Shown in pieces: positions 60,816 through 64,000 of a stretch of 64,000 bases of DNA. This DNA is from Flagellimonas pelagia. GTDB lineage: Bacteria; Bacteroidota; Bacteroidia; Flavobacteriales; Flavobacteriaceae. The notes beneath the pieces are model-generated. The model worked only from the letters and a program-made list of their open reading frames with translations, searched no databases and had not been told where the DNA came from. Location of the stretch: NCBI RefSeq assembly GCF_003584135.1, contig NZ_QXFI01000011.1, positions 62,001-126,000 of the forward strand, in the 5' to 3' direction. Within the stretch, counting starts at the first letter, position 1. The number at the start of each line of letters is the position of its first letter. The translations under genes and the position numbers were made by a program.

Positions 60816-61331
60816 ATGGGAGTTGAAATAATAGGAGCTTTAGTTTCTGCAATTTTCGGATTACTCTTCGGGGTTTTTCAACCTTTATTGAATAAAATAA
60901 TTTATCCAAAAGCTGAAAAATATTATTTAGAAAATCCAGAAAGTAACTGGTCAAAATTTCTTCAGCAAATTTTCATTTTTAATAAAGACAAAAACAAACC
61001 TTTCAAAGAAAGATTATCTCATTCATTAAGTACTCTGAAAAATGCAACGGAAGAAATCGATGGGGTAATAGAAGAAATTTCAAAAATCAGCAAAGAAAAA
61101 CAGCAAACCATTGAAAAGTTAGAAACTACTTTGACAGAGTTAGAAACTAGAGAAAATGATTTAAAAGAAAAAATATCGACAATGGAAAAAATTCCAGTTG
61201 AATCTTTAAAGCACTTCGAAGAAATTTTAAATAAAGGAAATAAAAGAAGTGCTACTAGAGATTACGTGATTTTTGTTTCCGGTATTATTCTAACAACAAT
61301 TATTGCAATTTTGCTTAACAAATTTATGTAG
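60816..61331 (+). CDS. Hypothetical two-helix membrane protein with coiled coil
   Basis: A 171-residue protein: an N-terminal hydrophobic segment (VEIIGALVSAIFGLLFGVFQ), a charged region, a long coiled coil at about residues 70-135 (EEISKISKEKQQTIEKLETT), and a C-terminal membrane helix (YVIFVSGIILTTIIAILLNK). No family recognised. It is separated from the AbiTii-like gene by the hairpin element and followed by another membrane-protein gene after 2 bp. AT-rich composition (one 60-base stretch at 60901-60960 counts 25% G+C) marks it as part of the insert. A membrane component of a defence system is possible. Confidence 0.75.
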   Translation: MGVEIIGALVSAIFGLLFGVFQPLLNKIIYPKAEKYYLENPESNWSKFLQQIFIFNKDKNKPFKERLSHSLSTLKNATEEIDGVIEEISKISKEKQQTIEKLETTLTELETRENDLKEKISTMEKIPVESLKHFEEILNKGNKRSATRDYVIFVSGIILTTIIAILLNKFM

Positions 61332-61333
61332 AT

Positions 61334-61702
61334 ATGACCGACAAAAAACTTGAGGGTTGGGGATTAATTTTAATTCTTGTTTCCTTTGGTTGGCAATTCC
61401 TTGAAGTAAACTTGACTGATTTATCTAATGAAGTGGATAAATATCAGCTTCACGAAAAAGTTGACGATTTATATATGATTATCGCTGATGCATATTCTAA
61501 TAGTGAATTCAATAATAGTCAAGTAAGAAGTTCTGTTGACTTTGAAACAATTAATAGAAATTGGAAATATTGGAAGGGGTTAAAAAGGGAAAAGGAGAGT
61601 TTAGTTGGACAACTAAAATGGACTTTCTATTTAAAGTCACTTCTTTTTATAATAGGTAGTATCTTTTTGATTATTCCAAAATTCAGAGCAATAAAGGAAT
61701 AA
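61334..61702 (+). CDS. Hypothetical two-helix membrane protein
   Basis: A 122-residue protein with hydrophobic helices at both ends (WGLILILVSFGWQFLEVNL near residues 9-27 and FYLKSLLFIIGSIFLIIPKF near 97-116) and a polar helical middle. No family recognised. Its ATG lies 2 bp after the preceding stop, so the pair is one unit and the proteins may form a membrane complex. Composition is AT-rich like the rest of the insert. Confidence 0.72.
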   Translation: MTDKKLEGWGLILILVSFGWQFLEVNLTDLSNEVDKYQLHEKVDDLYMIIADAYSNSEFNNSQVRSSVDFETINRNWKYWKGLKREKESLVGQLKWTFYLKSLLFIIGSIFLIIPKFRAIKE

Positions 61703-61742
61703 TAAAACTGCGTAGAAAAATGGCTATATGTAATAGTTAGGT
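61703..61742. other. Right boundary of the AT-rich insert; GTTAGGT cassette-junction-like element
   Basis: Directly after the stop come TAAAACTG, comparable with TAAAAACTG after the AbiTii-like gene (60725-60733), an AT-rich stretch, and GTTAGGT (61736-61742), an exact GTTRRRY core 20 bp before the glycerate kinase start. Base composition changes abruptly here. No convincing stem is visible, so this may be a decayed or partial junction. Confidence 0.4.
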
Positions 61743-61762
61743 TTAACCAACTCCCAAGACCC

Positions 61763-62899
61763 ATGAAATTCCTCCTCGCACCCGATAAATACAAAGGCTC
61801 CTTAACCGGGCAGGAATTCTGCGAAGCGGTGGCCAGTGGGATCCTAAAAGTCTTTCCCCAGGCGGAGATCGTAAAAAGACCCTTGGCGGATGGTGGGGAT
61901 GGCACCATTGAGGTGGTGAGCCATTACCTGAATGCTTCCTCCGTTCCCGTGCGGGTGCATGATCCCTTGTTCCGAGAAAAAGAAGCCCATTATTTGCTTT
62001 CCCAAGACAAACACACCGCTTTTATTGAAATGTCCGAAGCCTCGGGTTACAAATTGCTCCAAAAGTCGGAAATGAACTGTATGCACACCACCACGTTGGG
62101 CACTGGCGATTTCATTTTGGACGCCTTGGAAAAAGGGGCAACAACCATCGTTTTGGGTATCGGTGGGAGTGCCACCAACGATGGCGGTATGGGCATGGCC
62201 CAAGCGTTGGGGTATCGGTTTTTAGATGCCGAAGGCAACGCGTTGGAACCAGTGGGCAAAAACTTGGGACTGGTGGCTCAAATCGATACGGAAAAGGTGC
62301 ATCCGCAGTTGTCCAAAGCTAAAATTCAAGTGGCCTGCGATGTGAACAATCCGTTTTATGGGGAACAGGGTGCTGCTAAAATTTACGGTCCGCAAAAAGG
62401 GGCCTCACCCGATGAGGTGGCCTTTTTAGATCAAGGATTGGAACAGTTCGCCAAAGTCCTTCACACCACTTTTGATATGGATGTACAGCAAATTCCTGGA
62501 GCAGGTGCCGCTGGGGGTGTTGGGGGAGGGGCCGTGGTGTTCCTGAACGCCAGCCTGACCTCTGGGGTGGATTTGGTGATGCAGTTGGCCAATTTTGAGG
62601 AAGTGGTACAAGGCGCCGATTGGGTCATTACCGGGGAAGGCCAGTTGGATGGACAAACCTTTTCGGGCAAAACCATCAATGGGGTGATCAAGGCCGCGCA
62701 AAAATATCAGGTACCCGTGGCCGCCTTTTGCGGTTCGGTAGATGTGACGATTGCGGAAATGCAACACATGGGATTGGATTATGCCGTTTCCATTTTAAAC
62801 CAGATCGGCAATTTGGATGAGGCCAAGGCCAAGAGCTTTCAAAACTTGGAACTGACCAGCTATAATTTTGCCCATCTGCTCAAAACAAGCAAAGCTTAG
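61763..62899 (+). CDS. Glycerate kinase (GarK/GlxK family)
   Basis: A 378-residue enzyme with the family start FLLAPDKYKGSLTGQEFCEA, DGGDGTIEVV, the glycine-rich GIGGSATNDGGMGMAQALGY, the following region GAGAAGGVGGGAVVFL and ITGEGQLDGQT. It phosphorylates D-glycerate with ATP. Composition returns to the chromosome norm (one 60-base stretch at 62161-62220 counts 63% G+C), in contrast to the insert just upstream. It is probably monocistronic; the insert separates it from whatever preceded it originally. Confidence 0.95.
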   Translation: MKFLLAPDKYKGSLTGQEFCEAVASGILKVFPQAEIVKRPLADGGDGTIEVVSHYLNASSVPVRVHDPLFREKEAHYLLSQDKHTAFIEMSEASGYKLLQKSEMNCMHTTTLGTGDFILDALEKGATTIVLGIGGSATNDGGMGMAQALGYRFLDAEGNALEPVGKNLGLVAQIDTEKVHPQLSKAKIQVACDVNNPFYGEQGAAKIYGPQKGASPDEVAFLDQGLEQFAKVLHTTFDMDVQQIPGAGAAGGVGGGAVVFLNASLTSGVDLVMQLANFEEVVQGADWVITGEGQLDGQTFSGKTINGVIKAAQKYQVPVAAFCGSVDVTIAEMQHMGLDYAVSILNQIGNLDEAKAKSFQNLELTSYNFAHLLKTSKA

Positions 62900-62909
62900 G
62901 CATTTTTGG

Positions 62910-63512
62910 CTAGTGCAACGGCCCTCGTTGCATCTTGAATTCCAAGGATGTTTTCACCGTTTTCCATTCGTTCTCCAAGATGGAAAATACAACCGTGTCC
63001 CTTAAATTTCCTAGTGCGTCAATGCGGTGGTTCCTTAAAATACCATCTTGTTTGGCGCCCAAGCGCTGAATGGCGTTTCGGGACGGGTGGTTGTGAAAAT
63101 GCGTACGGAATTCTACGGCAACGCAGCCCAAATTCTCAAAGGCGTATTTCAGCAACAGGTATTTGCACTCCGTGTTCACCCCGGTGCGCTGTACTTTTTT
63201 GGCATACCAGGTAGAGCCGATTTCCAGCCGTTTATGTGCGGCGTCCACATTCATGTAGCGGGTGGTGCCCACCACGGCATTGGTCTTTTTGTCCACAATG
63301 GTAAAGGGGAGCGATTTGCCTGACTCTAGTTCCAACAAGGCAGTGTTGATGTAGGCATCCGTGGTAGCAGGAGTGGGGACGGAGGTGTACCAAAGTTCCC
63401 AAAGGTTGCCATCAGATGCGGCAAAGGCCAGATCCACCTTGTGTTCCTTTTTCATGGGCACAAGTTTTACCAAATTTCCTTCAAGGGTAACGGGTTTCAA
63501 CCAAGGTTGCAT
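62910..63512 (-). CDS. GNAT-family N-acetyltransferase (RimJ/RimL type)
   Basis: A 200-residue enzyme starting at 63512 (MQPWLKPVTLEGNLVKLVPM); an in-frame extension to 63602 runs over a terminator region and is not protein-like. The acetyl-CoA fold shows VGTTRYMNVDAAHKRLEIGS, WYAKKVQRTGVNTECKYLLL and the late FHNHPSRNAIQRLGAKQDGI, which is typical of RimJ/RimL-like acetyltransferases. Substrate unknown; proteins or amino acid derivatives are usual. It converges on glycerate kinase with a 10-bp gap. Confidence 0.9.
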   Translation of the reverse strand: MQPWLKPVTLEGNLVKLVPMKKEHKVDLAFAASDGNLWELWYTSVPTPATTDAYINTALLELESGKSLPFTIVDKKTNAVVGTTRYMNVDAAHKRLEIGSTWYAKKVQRTGVNTECKYLLLKYAFENLGCVAVEFRTHFHNHPSRNAIQRLGAKQDGILRNHRIDALGNLRDTVVFSILENEWKTVKTSLEFKMQRGPLH

Positions 63513-63562
63513 AGCTAGTGTTTTGCCCCAAAGATAGGGGGAAATCCTTCGATAATGGCAAA

Positions 63563-63590
63563 CAAAAAAGCCGGGAAAAACTCCCGGCCC
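63563..63590 (-). terminator. Rho-independent terminator for the minus-strand gene at 63620
   Basis: GCCGGGA (63570-63576) pairs with TCCCGGC (63582-63588) around a 5-base loop. Read on the minus strand the stem is followed by six T (63564-63569), the correct order for the gene ending at 63620. It separates that gene from the acetyltransferase gene. Confidence 0.9.
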
Positions 63591-63619
63591 TTTGTCAATC
63601 AAAAAATAAAACCTGAAAA

Positions 63620-63988
63620 TTATCCTATTTCCTTAAATTCCTCCACAGTGAAGAAATCCTGGTCTTTTTCGTTGATAAAATAGATGCCTTTGCCCACAAA
63701 GTACTCCATGGACTTGTCATTTACCTTCACGGCAAAGCCTTTTTCGGTGGGGACCACCTCAAAGCTGTCCGTAACGGATTTGTTGTACTTCAATACCAGA
63801 TAATGCTCGTAAACATTGTCGTTATCGGAGTCTACCGCAATAAGTTTGGTCACTTTGGCGGCTTCCGTTTTTAGGTCTTTGTTCTCCATATCCCTTGGGT
63901 ACTTGCGTTGTTCCACCACTTTTACATGGTAGGGCATTTCGGTACCGTTGTGGTCTATGGCAAAGGTTTTAAACGTAGTGGCGTTCAT
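63620..63988 (-). CDS. Hypothetical protein, 122 aa
   Basis: A 122-residue cytoplasmic protein beginning MNATTFKTFAIDHNGTEMPY. It is strand-rich (YHVKVVEQRKYPRDMENKDL, NVYEHYLVLKYNKSVTDSFE) and ends in an acidic helix (DFFTVEEFKEIG). No family recognised. The ATG at 63986-63988 is only 12 bases from the window end and the frame stays open to the edge, so a slightly longer protein cannot be excluded. A clear terminator follows it. Confidence 0.75.
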   Translation of the reverse strand: MNATTFKTFAIDHNGTEMPYHVKVVEQRKYPRDMENKDLKTEAAKVTKLIAVDSDNDNVYEHYLVLKYNKSVTDSFEVVPTEKGFAVKVNDKSMEYFVGKGIYFINEKDQDFFTVEEFKEIG

Positions 63989-64000
63989 GGTGCCGGACGT

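Overview
The window is chromosomal DNA of a marine-type Flavobacteriaceae (Bacteroidota), probably in or near the Muricauda/Flagellimonas group. The grounds are a SusC/SusD pair, SusC-like receptors with carboxypeptidase-D-like N-termini, promoters matching the Bacteroidota -7 box TAnnTTTG, lipoproteins on nearly every operon, a Flavobacterium-type short-chain threonine dehydrogenase and few Shine-Dalgarno sequences. All assignments come from reading the sequence; no database search was run.

Region 1 (1-13.6 kb) looks like a SusCD-linked locus for organophosphorus compounds, probably aminoethylphosphonates. It holds the end of a FAD oxidoreductase, a phosphonatase-like HAD hydrolase, an XRE-cupin regulator, then one tight operon: SusC, SusD, a phosphodiesterase lipoprotein, an MBL-fold hydrolase, a class III PLP enzyme resembling the hydroxy-aminoethylphosphonate ammonia-lyase PbfA, a purple-acid-phosphatase-like enzyme and a second alkaline-phosphatase-superfamily enzyme. 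The proposed scheme is release and uptake of phosphonate headgroups by the surface proteins, then intracellular conversion to an aldehyde that the HAD enzyme cleaves.

Region 2 (13.7-34.5 kb) is a sulfide/persulfide oxidation and resistance island headed by a Crp/Fnr regulator. It contains SulP, a CstB-like persulfide dioxygenase-rhodanese, two rhodaneses, an HMA protein, a dihaem-type cytochrome lipoprotein, a sterol-desaturase-like enzyme, two different sulfide:quinone oxidoreductases, cytochrome bd, an RND efflux system and two YeeE/YedE-type thiosulfate/sulfur transporters. Eight copies of a palindrome TGTAAC-N4-GTTACT lie upstream of its transcription units. Each is centred exactly 36.5 bp from the last base of a TAnnTTTG-like box, which defines a regulon with class II activator geometry. 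Two small proteins (41 and 44 aa) are also encoded here.

Region 3 (34.5-44.5 kb) has an orphan response regulator, tRNA-Arg(CCT) and a PAS histidine kinase. It then has two convergent gene pairs: an exported dikinase (phosphohistidine domain before a C-terminal ATP-grasp, as in glucan water dikinases) with a serine hydrolase, facing a second serine hydrolase with an ATP/ADP-translocase-like HEAT-repeat protein.

Region 4 (44.6-59.5 kb) is ordinary core and envelope content: a TonB receptor, an acidic-tail protein, threonine dehydrogenase, small lipoproteins, a TPR-like protein, a NAD-binding epimerase-like protein, a membrane M28 peptidase, a CBS protein, a zinc-finger protein, a pentapeptide-repeat protein, a large sortilin/BNR-repeat protein, a DUF6265-like protein and a SIMPL protein.

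Region 5 (59.7-61.74 kb) is a sharply AT-rich insert with an AbiTii-like protein (candidate phage defence) and two unknown membrane proteins, separated by hairpin/GTTRRRY elements resembling integron-type cassette junctions. Normal composition resumes with glycerate kinase, a GNAT acetyltransferase and a small hypothetical protein.
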